In this document: positions 36,957-48,500 of the stretch, one piece after another
Layout: every line of letters begins with the position of its first letter
Numbering within the stretch: position 1 is the first letter of the stretch
From: Microvelia longipes
Lineage: Eukaryota; Arthropoda; Insecta; Hemiptera; Veliidae
Assembly: GCA_018340805.1 (NCBI GenBank)
Contig: JACMZG010000008.1
Coordinates: 30,455,847 to 30,519,846 of the forward strand
Reading direction: 5' to 3'
Length of the DNA: 64,000 bases
Position numbers and translations under genes: made by a program
The notes under the pieces: generated by a model
The model's database searches: none
Told to the model about the DNA's origin: nothing
Seen by the model: the letters and a program-made list of their open reading frames with translations, nothing else

Positions 36957-37560
36957 AGAGGTGGTTCGAGGATATATACACACACCTCAGAAATACAGTT
37001 GGCTAAATTTATACTGCAACATGCCTTCGGACTCGCTTCGCTCGTCTGTAGATAGTAAATGCATCTGTATTATTCTCAGCGGTCACCCATACAACACTGA
37101 TCACACTCAATGCTCCTTAATTTTTATGATCCAACAAAAATTCTATATATACTTGTCGTATTAAAACCAATCTTGGTGTACTAATTTATTAAAAGTAATA
37201 ATATACACCAGTACCAAATTTCGACTCAATTAGACCATTTTCGAATTTTTCCTAATTTTTTAAAAAACGTACACAATACATTCAATAAAGTCAATAAAAC
37301 TTTATGCTTAACTTTATCAATTGAACTACTGCTGATAATGAGATGAAACTTAGCACATATGTTAGTCTTATACATAGTCACATGCTTGCCAAATCTCAAT
37401 CCGATCGCATCAATTTTACGCGTTTTATGATTTTTCAAAATTTTCGCTGAGTCATTATTGCGGGTTAATGATGTCATAAAATTATTTTTCGAATAGCACA
37501 ACTACAGTGGACTGATCTTTGTACAAGATTTCAACTTTATATAATAATGATATAATAATA
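36957..37560 (-). repeat. 5S-like dispersed repeat, copy 4
   Basis: The longest readable copy. On the minus strand, in order: a module with 'gcaataatgactcagcg' and 'gagatttggcaagcatgtga', a 'tttttgttggatcataaaa' linker, the 5S-like core (complement of 37071-37122, containing GTATGGGTGACCGCTGAGAA), the motif GACGAGCGAAGCGAGTCCGA, and a tail 'aatttagccaactgtatttc'. The tail unit is the one tandemly amplified at 28168-28480. Confidence 0.75.
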
Positions 37561-40500
37561 TAATATCTAAAGGGGTCAGGGATATTATTTATGTACCTTC
37601 AGTCGTTTTCACGTTACAGATCCTAAAAAACCCAACTTTGTTGCGTACAGCATATTTTTTGCTTTTTTATTGACTTAGCTAGCTATTTTAACTTTTTGCG
37701 TTCCTAAATGCTGAAGGACGGGGCATTTATATGTATTAAAAAGGTACTTACGGATAGAAATCGTAAAACGACCATTAAACATACGGAAACCCAACTCGCT
37801 GTTGGTCCAGAAATTGTGATTTTTATAAACTGGCGGGAATCCGCAACAGTAAAATACCACTCTCTTTTATTTATGATGTTAAGATCTAAGTACAGATCGT
37901 GTTTAATTTTAGTACTTCACCTTTTCCGACCTAACCCAATTCATAAAATAATCAAAAGTTATTTCAAATAGAAAAATAACTTTGATTATTTATTAATAAG
38001 TTGTAGATACTCAAAAAGGGTGTAAATGTTTGAAATTCAAGTGTTAAATAAAATATTTTTTTTATGAATTCTGGGGCTACATTTTTTATGAGGCCCAAAT
38101 TTGTATTTATTCATTTTAACCATTTTAACATATTATTAATTATTTTTTAAAATTCCAGACTTTGGCAATTTTTATGATAATTATCCTATTTTTTAGGCAA
38201 AACCAAAAAACATCTAATCTTCAAGGAAGAAATGACGTAACGCGAACGTCAGTGGATGGCGTTTAAATTTTTTTGGATTACCTTGGCCACGTATCTTTGG
38301 TGCTCAGTTGACAGATATTTTGTGAGGTTATGTTCTGTTAAAGCTAAATTTTTTTTATTTCGATTAATTACGTCTCAATTTATTTATCTATCGTATTCTA
38401 ATCTAGATTATTTTAATTGCTTGATTCTGTTAAGTGTCATAGTTGTGATTCAGTGAAAGATTTTTAGTTGTTTTCATTATTTTATTGGTGAAATTTGTTT
38501 TGCTGACGAATGCCACTGTTTTCTCCTGTTATGTCCTATCAATAGATAATAATTGAATAGTTAAGAAAAAATGTTTCACCTTGAGTTATGTGTACCCGTT
38601 ATTGGAGCTGTAATATAGCATTAACTATTAAGAAAAAATATACTTTTATTTAAATTTTGGTAAGTAATTTTAATTCATGTTGTTTATTAGTGAAGTAGGT
38701 ACACCTACTTTTTTCTAGGCAATTCGCCCTGTTGCTTATTTTAAGAAAGAAATCAGTGTCAATTGAAGAGTGAAAATTTTTGAGTTCGAGACCCTTTGAA
38801 AATACTTTTAATTTCGAATTATTTGAAATCTTTTTGCCTATTGTTGTTTATCTTATAAAGTTTTTAATTTTCTCTGACTAAAGATTTTGTGCAAGACCAT
38901 GCATGTTTTTAAAACAACAAAAATGGTCTCCTATTTATTTTGATAATTTATTTTTCAATTCTGAAAAGTTAATTTAATGTGCTATCTGCACTGGTTTGTT
39001 TTTGATATCATATTTGATCTAAATATCTATTGACCCTGACCTATTCTGTGCACACAGATAGATTTGCTTGATTGGACTACTCCCTCTGCCCCCTTGAGGC
39101 AACATGCTCTCATGCTTATATAAACGATACTTTTTATTATCTTTGGTTTACCATTAATTGCTAGATGATGGCTCAAACCAATCAAGAAACTGAATTTTGT
39201 GTAGACTTTTTTCTCAATTATAACATTATTATGCAAAACTCTACAGTATGATATCGCAAACCTGTTTCAATTTAGTTTTTATCCTTTTCAATATCAACTA
39301 AATATTTGGTTGTTCTTTATGGGACTTGGCAAAATTATAAAAGCAGCAAGGAAGGACGATGCAAGATCTGTTTCTCTTACTGCTTTTCAGAATTTTTTTT
39401 CCTGTTATGTCCCCTCTTTACACCCTTTACCAGAATGACATTGTTTAAAGTATTGTAGGACAAGTGGAGAACAGCATGCAGTACCCTAAATAAATTAAAA
39501 CAACCCTAAAGTTTTGGAACATGCTTCCTGACGGAGCAATATTTTAAATTTAGCAATGAGAGCATAATTTTAACCATTTAATTACTACTATTTAAGTTAA
39601 AACCAATATAACATGTATTAAACTAATATCCGTAAACTTATGTTACATACAATAACCTAATTATCATAAACTATATGAGGCCAACAAATGTGCCAAATTT
39701 CATCTCATTTAGTGTTAATTACAATCATTTATCTGTATTAGCTCATTTTGCATCAAATAACTGCATATGGTTTTTAAAACAATGTTTCATTTCAATGCAG
39801 CTAGCACCTTCGAAGTTGGACTCTATTTAGATGTGTATCCCATGTAAATATAACGGATTTCTTTACTTCTAAAGATGAGTGAAACAAATCCAAATACATA
39901 TTAAATTTTAAATCAGGATAGTTTCGTATTAGGATTTTTATTCTTCCTGGGTATAACGTGGCAATAGTTAATCTCTAAAATTTTATAGAAGTTCTAGTCA
40001 ATTCTCATTCACTAGTATTAGAATTCACCTTTATCTGTGAGGTCCCAGAATTGGCCAACCAGAGCTGTTTTCATGCAAAGCCTTAACCTTCCCAAGGTTA
40101 TAATGGGAAAAGTGTGTTTGCATTTAAAATCTGAAACCTTAGTTTAACCAAATTTTTCTTTCACCCTTAATTAAAAAAAAAAAAACATAAAAACAATGCA
40201 ATTGTATCTTGTTTTCTATTTGTTATAGTTTTATACTTTTTGGACAAAATTAACCTTAGCAACTTGTCATTAAAAAATAGTTCTTTTTTCTTAACTTGTG
40301 CTATTTGTTGCTTTGGCTCTTGGCAATGTCTTTACATCTATTCAGTTATGGTAGAAAAAATGTTAAGTGATTACCATCTATAACATATTGTTAGAGGGTA
40401 AACACCCTCTTAAATATTGTTTACATTTTATTGACCTTCAGAAAAACAAAATAGTTTATTTTGCAAAACAATTTTTCCAACAGGTGTAGAAATTTAAGAG

Positions 40501-40859
40501 ATTATGTACACAGTTAAGCTAGAATTGTAACCAGAGTTTTATTATTTACATAATTCTTACATTTTAATTTCTATTATTTTAAATTTGTTATCAATTATAT
40601 CATGTGCAAATATAGGCTTAGGTTTCAGGATTATCCTTATGGTGAGATTACACACCTCTTCATATCTACTATTCTTATTTTCCTATAAACTCTGTCAATT
40701 GATGTCCACCTATTATAATTTATGTTATTATTATAATGTTAATATTTTCAGCGAATTTCCTTTATAAAATTCTAATAAGATAGGCGTCATGGCGGTAGTC
40801 GAACCTCTGACTATGATGAATATCTGTTTCAAAGGTCTTGAAACATGGTTTTAAAATCA

Positions 40860-41280
40860 ATCTTTAAGTCTAGCTGTGCTATCCGGAATTTTTTTTTCAT
40901 CATTAACTGGAAATAATGACTCAGCAAAAATTTCAAAAATTCATGAAACATAGAAAAATGTTATGATCAATTTGAGATTTAGCACACACATATTTCATGG
41001 ATTTAGTTTATATGCAAGACCAACAGTGTTAAGTGTCATCTCAATATCAACATTAGTTAAATTTTTATCAAATGACATGTATACATTTGCTTTAAATTGT
41101 TTTGTTGGATGACAAAAGTTAAGCAGGACTTAGCAAGGTTATTATCAGGATGGTTAGCCAATGGGAATAAAACGAATGTATTTACTATCTGAAGACGAGA
41201 AAAGCGAGTCCGTAGACGTGTTGCTGAATATTTGGTGATTTTTATATTCTAAGGATGAGCAAGCAAGTCTGAAGTTGTGA
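40860..41280 (+). repeat. 5S-like dispersed repeat, copy 5
   Basis: Plus-strand copy. The upstream module contains 'aataatgactcagcaaaaat' and is followed by 'tttgttggat', then the 5S-like core at 41118-41168 (GTTAAGCAGG... CAGGATGGTTAGCC...GGGAAT), then 'gacgagaaaagcgagtccg' and the tail unit. Confidence 0.7.
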
Positions 41281-41607
41281 GAATCTACCTTGTGTATCGC
41301 TATAGCTAAATCTCATTTGTAATTTTAGTTTATGCCAAAACACCAGACAACTTGTACATTTAAAGAAAACTTCTATTGAAATAATTGAGCCCATTTTTAA
41401 TCAGGAAATCTTTTAGTTACTGTTAATTTTAGGTTTATTAAATTTTATCTGAACATTTTGGTTTTGCCTATTGTATTACTTCATATCTTGCTAATAATGA
41501 TTAAGTCTATTATCAGAACCTTTATCACTGCTTTTTACTCTAAAGTTATTATGTTTCTTTTTTAGTAATAAGATAATTTATATCTCTTGTTTTTGTTGTA
41601 GGTTAGT

Positions 41608-41689
41608 ATGAACGGACAGTCCTACGAAACAGTTGTCCCAAAACCAATGAATGGCACATCAACCACACCCTCTTCAAATAGTTATCCAG
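41608..41689 (+). CDS. Sec24AB: Sec24 coding exon 1
   Basis: The acceptor gtag ends at 41601, and ATG follows six bases later, so at least one 5' UTR exon lies upstream. Encodes MNGQSYETVVPKPMNGTSTT onward. The donor is the weak CCAG|gtttga, accepted because it gives an in-frame join. Confidence 0.8.
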
Positions 41690-44600
41690 GTTTGAATATC
41701 TTTCTAACTTTTAATTTTGTTTATATACATGCTTCTTTTTCGGCATTTTAAATGTACCTTAGTCAAAGTTGTTTATCTCTTGAGCTATTTCCTCATACAT
41801 TAGTGAAGTCCACTTTAAATGAGTTAAAGTAGTTTCTGATCTCTACTAGATACTGGTCTAGGTAAAAGCTTAAAGTTGGTGTTTTTGTCATGTTGGACAT
41901 AGATGCCATTACTTTTTCTAGTTGCTTATTTCAAGCACACTAAATGTGTTTGCTTTGCCAAACCCAACTTTTAAATGTTACCAGACAGGACTAATGCACA
42001 CTGATTGTTTTTGATTTTATTATGACTTACTTCCCTGGTTAGAACTTTAACTTAAGTGAACATTTATAAAAACAAACTTGTTAATAAATTTTATTTTGAT
42101 TAAGTATAATTTACTTTGACTAGTGAAGAAATGAACGAACAAGATTTGTATGACAGATTACCATAGTTAGACTGACTCAAGACTGAATGCAATTAGCTGA
42201 AGAAATTGATGCTTTTTAATTAAGATCATGGATCCACTTGTTAAGCATTTGTACCCTGGGACAGGTTGGTTTATATATTTTAACTTATTTTCTGTTGTTT
42301 GGATTATGGCTTTACTATTGTTAAACATATGTGGTAAATTGATGTAGAAATTCGTACAGTAGTGAATACAGTGATCTAATTCACCTGGAATAAGCTGTTA
42401 CAGACAGGCCTGTTTTTTTACTTAGCCGTTTCTCCTCTGAAGCAGGTTTGTTCACCTTGTCCTGCATTTATAAAATAATTATTTCTTCATTTTCAAGATT
42501 AAAATTATTTAAAGGGACTTTTAACAATCTTAAAAATTGTATTATTTATTTTAGATGTAAACTTTTTATAAAATTAAATAAAAATATATATTATGTGTAC
42601 AATATTGATAAAGACGGAACAAGGTGAAAACTAGCGTTTTGTGTGGAGGTAGTTTATGCAAATAGCCCCTGTTTTAGGACCACCTCAAACCAAGAAGTTG
42701 GATCACTGTGTCCTGCGCCCCCACCTCTACTGTATGAATTTCTACATCACTTTAATATGTGGTGTACATGTGTCACCATCTAGAATCAAATATATTTGAC
42801 ACATTTTATTTGTTAAGCCATCTTGGTTTAATAATAAATATCAAGTGATCAACCATCATGTCTAGTTATTGTATTATTATCATAAAACCATTTACTGCTA
42901 ATAAATTATATTATTTTTTTTTTTATTAAATTTGTTCATAAAAATACTTAATAAACAATTTTAAATTCATTCAATTTCTGAGTTACTGCTGTGGAGTGCT
43001 GATTTGCATGTAAATTGTTAAAATCTATTTATTTATTCAATGTCAATCTAATTATACTATCCTACTACCTGTTTTTAAAACATATGACATCATCTTGAGC
43101 ATAGTTGGTGGAGTTCATTATCACTAATAAGAAAACTCAGTCTCTCCACAATAACATTTATTAATAACAGAGCCGCTTTCAACCTTGAGAGGTCATCCTC
43201 AGTGACTGCAAAGCAGTACACTCTTAACTTTTTTGCAGTCACTGAGGATGACATCTTATGGTTGAAAGTGGCTCTGTTATTAATAAATGTTATTTTGGAG
43301 AGACTGAGTTTTTTTATAAGATCAAAACACATATTTCTTTCCTTGCAGTTTTTATCATTCTCAATTAAATATTATGAGACAATTTTTTAAATTAATTTCT
43401 CTTTTTTCCGTTACAGCTAGTGTATCATCAAGCCAGTCATCAAGAGATGGTTCACCGTCAAGACTGGTTCAAAGTAACAATTATATAAACTCCGGTGGCA
43501 ATCACATTGCTCATACCGGCCATAACCAGTATAAATATCCTGATCAAAACACTAATTCTCATTTAGATTATAGTCAAGCTGGAGATGGTTATAGACCAGG
43601 CATGTATCCTCCTAACAGTGTTGGTCAAGTAGCAAAGAGTCAAGCTAAAGTAACATCTCCTACCTACCCGTCTTCCAGACCTATACTACCCACCAATCCG
43701 TCCCAAAATTCAAATATTTCTCAAAAGCCTGAATATGAAGATCCAGTTTATAGTAATGTTGGACCCGGTCTTATAAACAGTTATCAAAAGAAACCTCCAA
43801 CCCCTTCTTTTAATTATACCGATCAAAAAAGTGATACCTTATCTCAAGATGGCTACATCGGCGATACACCTAAATCTCCTACAGCAGGAAACTATCCTAC
43901 TCAACCAGCTCAGAATTATACCAACCAGAATATTAAGCAAAGGGACCAGCCTATATCTTCTGGGCCTCCAAGAACTAATGCTCTTGGCATCATACCTTAT
44001 TCAAGTGTAAGTCTTATTTTATTTTTTACTGAAATAGTTGTGCTTAACTTGTACATTAAGTTTCTCTTAATGTACCATAATTAATAAAACATTTAAATAT
44101 GTTTACTACATATAAGTCCGAATTAAGGTCAAGTTAGAGGCCAGAAGTTTGTAAAAAGGGATGTTCTTCTAATACCCCTCTCCAAGTATAGCCAACCATA
44201 ATAGTCAAAGTTTTTCCACACTTTCTTGTATTTTATCTGAAAATGTATCATCTATGCATCATTAATAACAATGTTAGTTGTAAATATTATATAATAAATA
44301 AAACAAATATAAATATTAGATAAAGTATTATAGAAATATGTTCTTTTTAAATTTATAATGTTTTATTTATTATTTAAAAATCTATACTTGATGTTAAGGG
44401 TGCAGTTGGATTTTCCCTGTGCTTGTTTTTATTAATATTATTTTTGTTTTTTAGGAGGGGGTAACGACAGTAGCTAGAAGTGCTGTTTCAACTGGTGTTG
44501 TCCCTCCGCAAAGTAACAACACTGGAAGTTATACTGCAAATGCCACTTTTCCTACAAATAGTGTTACACCTACAAATTCTCAACCCTCAAACCCTGTACA

Positions 44601-45492
44601 GTCTTATCCTGGTCAACAGAGTCAGTCCTATACTCAACAACCTACTGCTTACTCACAGGGACAGAGTTATAACTCTCAAGTAACACAGAGCTACACACAG
44701 CAGACCTACAACGCTACCCAGTCTCAGCAGTACCAGTATAATTCCCAGCAAAGTCAACAAGTTTATTCACAACAAACTTATAATACTCAGCCTTATTCAC
44801 CAACATCTCAGCAAGGTTTCAATCAGACATCTTACCCACAGCAGGCACCAGCTTACTCCCAACAGCAGTACACTTCCCAGCTACCTCAGAGTGGATACTA
44901 CCCTCAGAACTCTTACCCTACCAACCAGGCCCCTGGCTATCAGTCTAACTACCCTGGTTATACTCCCCAATCATCTGCTAACTTCACATCACAGTCATAT
45001 CCTAGAGTTTCTACTGCTCCTGTTCAACCTCTCAGGCCATCATATCAACAGGTAACCATTTTTGCTCAATTTTTATATTCTTCCATAAGTACCATTTCCT
45101 TAAATAAAAAACAACCATCAATAAAATTCCTTGACATTATCTAATGTCAGGCCCCTTGTTCAGGCTTTAGTTATGAACAAATTCTTATTCAAGCTATTGT
45201 CAGTTGTTGATTTTTTACTTAAATTTAATTAATTAAATTCTATAATAATTTGTTATTTTGTTTTAATTTTTAGGGTTATAATCAAGTTGGAGGTCACTAT
45301 AGAGATGATCTGTCTCACCAAATGTCTAACCTGTCAGTTGCACAGCAGGGTTTTAATCAAATTTGGGTGAGTCATCCATCATTAAGTTATTTTATTTTGA
45401 GCAATTTCCATTGAATAAAATTATCTAATGATGTAGTTTGTATAATTAACCAGAGAGTGTTACCAAAATCCCTTAAATGTTTTTAAAAACTT

Positions 45493-45575
<83 letters not shown>

Positions 45576-48500
45576 GTATGTGTGTGTGTGTGTATTTCCA
45601 GTCAACTATTGAAAACCAGGTTGTTGTGATACCCTTATTATGGTTTAATGAGTTAGCAAATTTTCCAAAAATAGGTTCTATTAGAAGTTATCAATTCTAT
45701 TGATGATAAATAAATTAAAACAAGTCTGGAGTCGATTACGCCACTCTAAGTCATTAGTTGTTTTGACAGAGATTTTGTGGTATATGTTAAACATGGTTAA
45801 TATTTAATACACTTGAGTTTAAAAAAAAAATATATATATTTAAATTGTCAAACCACAATACATAATTGTGGTACAATACACAATTATGTATTGTGGTTTG
45901 ACAATTTAAATATATATTTTTTTTTTAAACTCAAGCCACTCTAAGTAATAAAAAATGAAATATTTAAAGATTTATAAGAAAACAAGATATGGGCCTCTGG
46001 CACTTAGTCGCTACAATTTTGTGTATTAATCACAAACTTTAACAATATGTTAATATTTTATTATTCAATTAGCTGATATTGATAACACTTTGTGATGGTG
46101 CATCAGGATTTAGTCTCTGAGCCTCTTTTTGTTGTACAAGATTTACAGCATGCTTTCTTCTATCTCTATCTATGACCATAATTTTGATTCCAGATATCTG
46201 TAATAACTTAAAATTAATAATCACATTTTACCAACAGACTGTACTGAATTTGGCAATAATCAGCAATACTAAGATAAATCAAAATATATGGTTTATTGTT
46301 TGACCTCTGGTTACTGAACATTATGATTGTGAATTTTCACAATTATTTTAAATATGACTTGTGAAAATGATCTTTTATTATGAAATTTACCAGCGTAGGA
46401 TATTTATTATGACTGATTTCTTTGGAAACTTCATAAAATTATCAACATGTTTGGCGTTTGTTCACACACGGGGTTTGGCATGGGGTTCAACCCCCTTGAA
46501 AGGGTTTGAACACGGAGTTCAACCCCCACATTTTTTAACCTATAGTTTAGAGAGTTTCAGGATTAAACCCTGTTTACATTATAACTGCTAGGGTGTTGAG
46601 CTCTCTGCCAAACCCCAGGTGTTAAGGAAGTAAATGTGTGATATATCTAAAAGAAAGTCAAAAAAAGTTGTACATCATACATGTGTGAAGCTTATAAAAC
46701 ATTAAATTTGTCTTTAACAATATGAATATTTGATCTATGTTTGACTTTTTGGTTTAGGGTCAGGGTTCTGTTGATTTATTAAAAACTAAAGATGTTCTTC
46801 CAACTACTAAAGTGGAGCCTCCCCCCATCAGACTCCAGCAAGATTTTCTAGAAGCCAGCAACTGTAGCCCTGAGTAAGCTTTAATTTAATTGTTTTATTT
46901 TTTATTTAAAGCTTTTATTTCACATTTCTTTATACATTAAGAATAGGTACAATTTAGTTTCAGTAGTATTACATTCATTAGTTACAGTGTATATAGTCAA
47001 ATTATTGTTGAATTTGATAGTTATTTTCATAAAATATTTTTTAAATAATATATAGTTAGGTATTAGGGGAGAGTAGGGCAAGATGCCACATAGAGTTTAT
47101 TATTCAATAAAATTTAAGATTATACTTAGATAATAATAAAAACAAAATTATATAGTTTGCCTTCTTTACAAAATAAATAAAAATGATAGGATTGCTATAA
47201 TTTAAGATAGTGAGATTTTTAAAAAACAGTTAACCCTATTGCTATCTCTCGCTACAGGGTGGGGCAATATGAGACAAGCTATGAGGTAAAATGGGGTCAT
47301 TTGTATAAGTCAAAGATTTTCTCCATAACCTTCATCATTAGCATAATGTGTAAGTCATTGCAACATTAGTATTATTGAACAGTAACTATTTTTTGACCAA
47401 ATTTAAACAAAAATCGGATACTGAGTACTTCAGAACTTTTTCTCACCTTATTCGCTACACTCATTTTCACTACTTCCTCGGTATAGAAAAATCACTTTAT
47501 GTACTGCTGTATGTCTTCGGATTCTCTTCACTCACCTTCAAACAGTATATTATTTATCATTTGATACCAAGTTTTACAAAACTCGATTGTATCAAATGGT
47601 AAATAATATACTGTTTAAAAGCTAGTGAAGCGAGTCCAAAGACATAACAGCACTTCTCATACACTGATTCTCAATTTTTGTACTCAAGCATAAATACACT
47701 GGGAGATATCATGATAGCAGATACACACACATACAGACAGACAACTTTGTGAAAACCTTATCAGGAGGTCTCAAAAACACCTAAAACGAATAATTCAGGA
47801 GAATTCCCAGTTTCAGATTTTTTTGCAAACACATTAGTTTTCCTATATATATCAACAGTATAAATGAGAAAAAAACAGTATATGGTAAAATGGTGTATTA
47901 CACATGTGTAATCTACACTAGAGACCCCATCTTGCCCCACTATCATATTTTGTCAAGTTTTCTCTTTATAATAAAATGACCATGTATTCTTGAAACAAGA
48001 ATGTAAATTATTAGTGAAAACAGTAAATCTAGATGTTATTTGAAAATATATAGTTTTGCTGCAAGGAAAGAAAAAGGAGGAAGAAAGGACACAAAATATT
48101 ATTTACCATATATTTTGTCTTATCTTCTACAATCAGATTTAATGGAGATTTGGGACAGTGCAATTCATTATTGCAGCTGGGTAACTTGTATTTTTTTTTT
48201 ATTTTTCAGATTGTTTAGGTGTACTCTTACTAAAATTCCTGAGACTAAATCATTATTAGAAAAGTCTAGGTTGCCTTTAGGTGTACTTATTCATCCTTTT
48301 AAGGATCTTAATGTAAGTAAAATTTTTCTTCAAGTTTTTGAAAATTTATAGAACTTCAAGTTTATAACTTTTCTTTAACTAGTTTTTAAAACAGTTTTCT
48401 TTAAGTTCTTGATTTAATTTTACACTAATTTTAAAGTAGTGTAAATTTAGTAATTTTTCCATGTTTACTTTTTAAAAATGATATATTTTTAAAACTAATT

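Larger units (their letters stand above)
29034..41601. other. intergenic region between jagunal and Sec24
   Basis: It begins with the jagunal 3' UTR, whose end I cannot place (an AATAAA occurs at 30147-30152 among many). It ends at the acceptor of the Sec24 start-codon exon. Noncoding first exons of Sec24 may lie around 38230-38520, where CpG-containing sequence occurs, but this is not supported by splice evidence I can verify. Repeats inside are listed separately. I saw no conserved coding gene. Confidence 0.6.

Noticed and set aside
38230..38520. Sec24 first exon and promoter
   Set aside because: The region is somewhat CpG-enriched and correctly placed, but no unambiguous donor could be chosen, so it is only mentioned in the intergenic note.
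43090..43390. Overlapping ORFs on both strands with the shared phrase VTEDD
   Set aside because: They read the two arms of one palindrome, so the similarity is due to the inverted repeat.
44480..44683. 67-residue ORF starting with ATG
   Set aside because: It is a wrong-frame reading of Sec24 exon 3. The true frame lacks an ATG but joins in phase on both sides.
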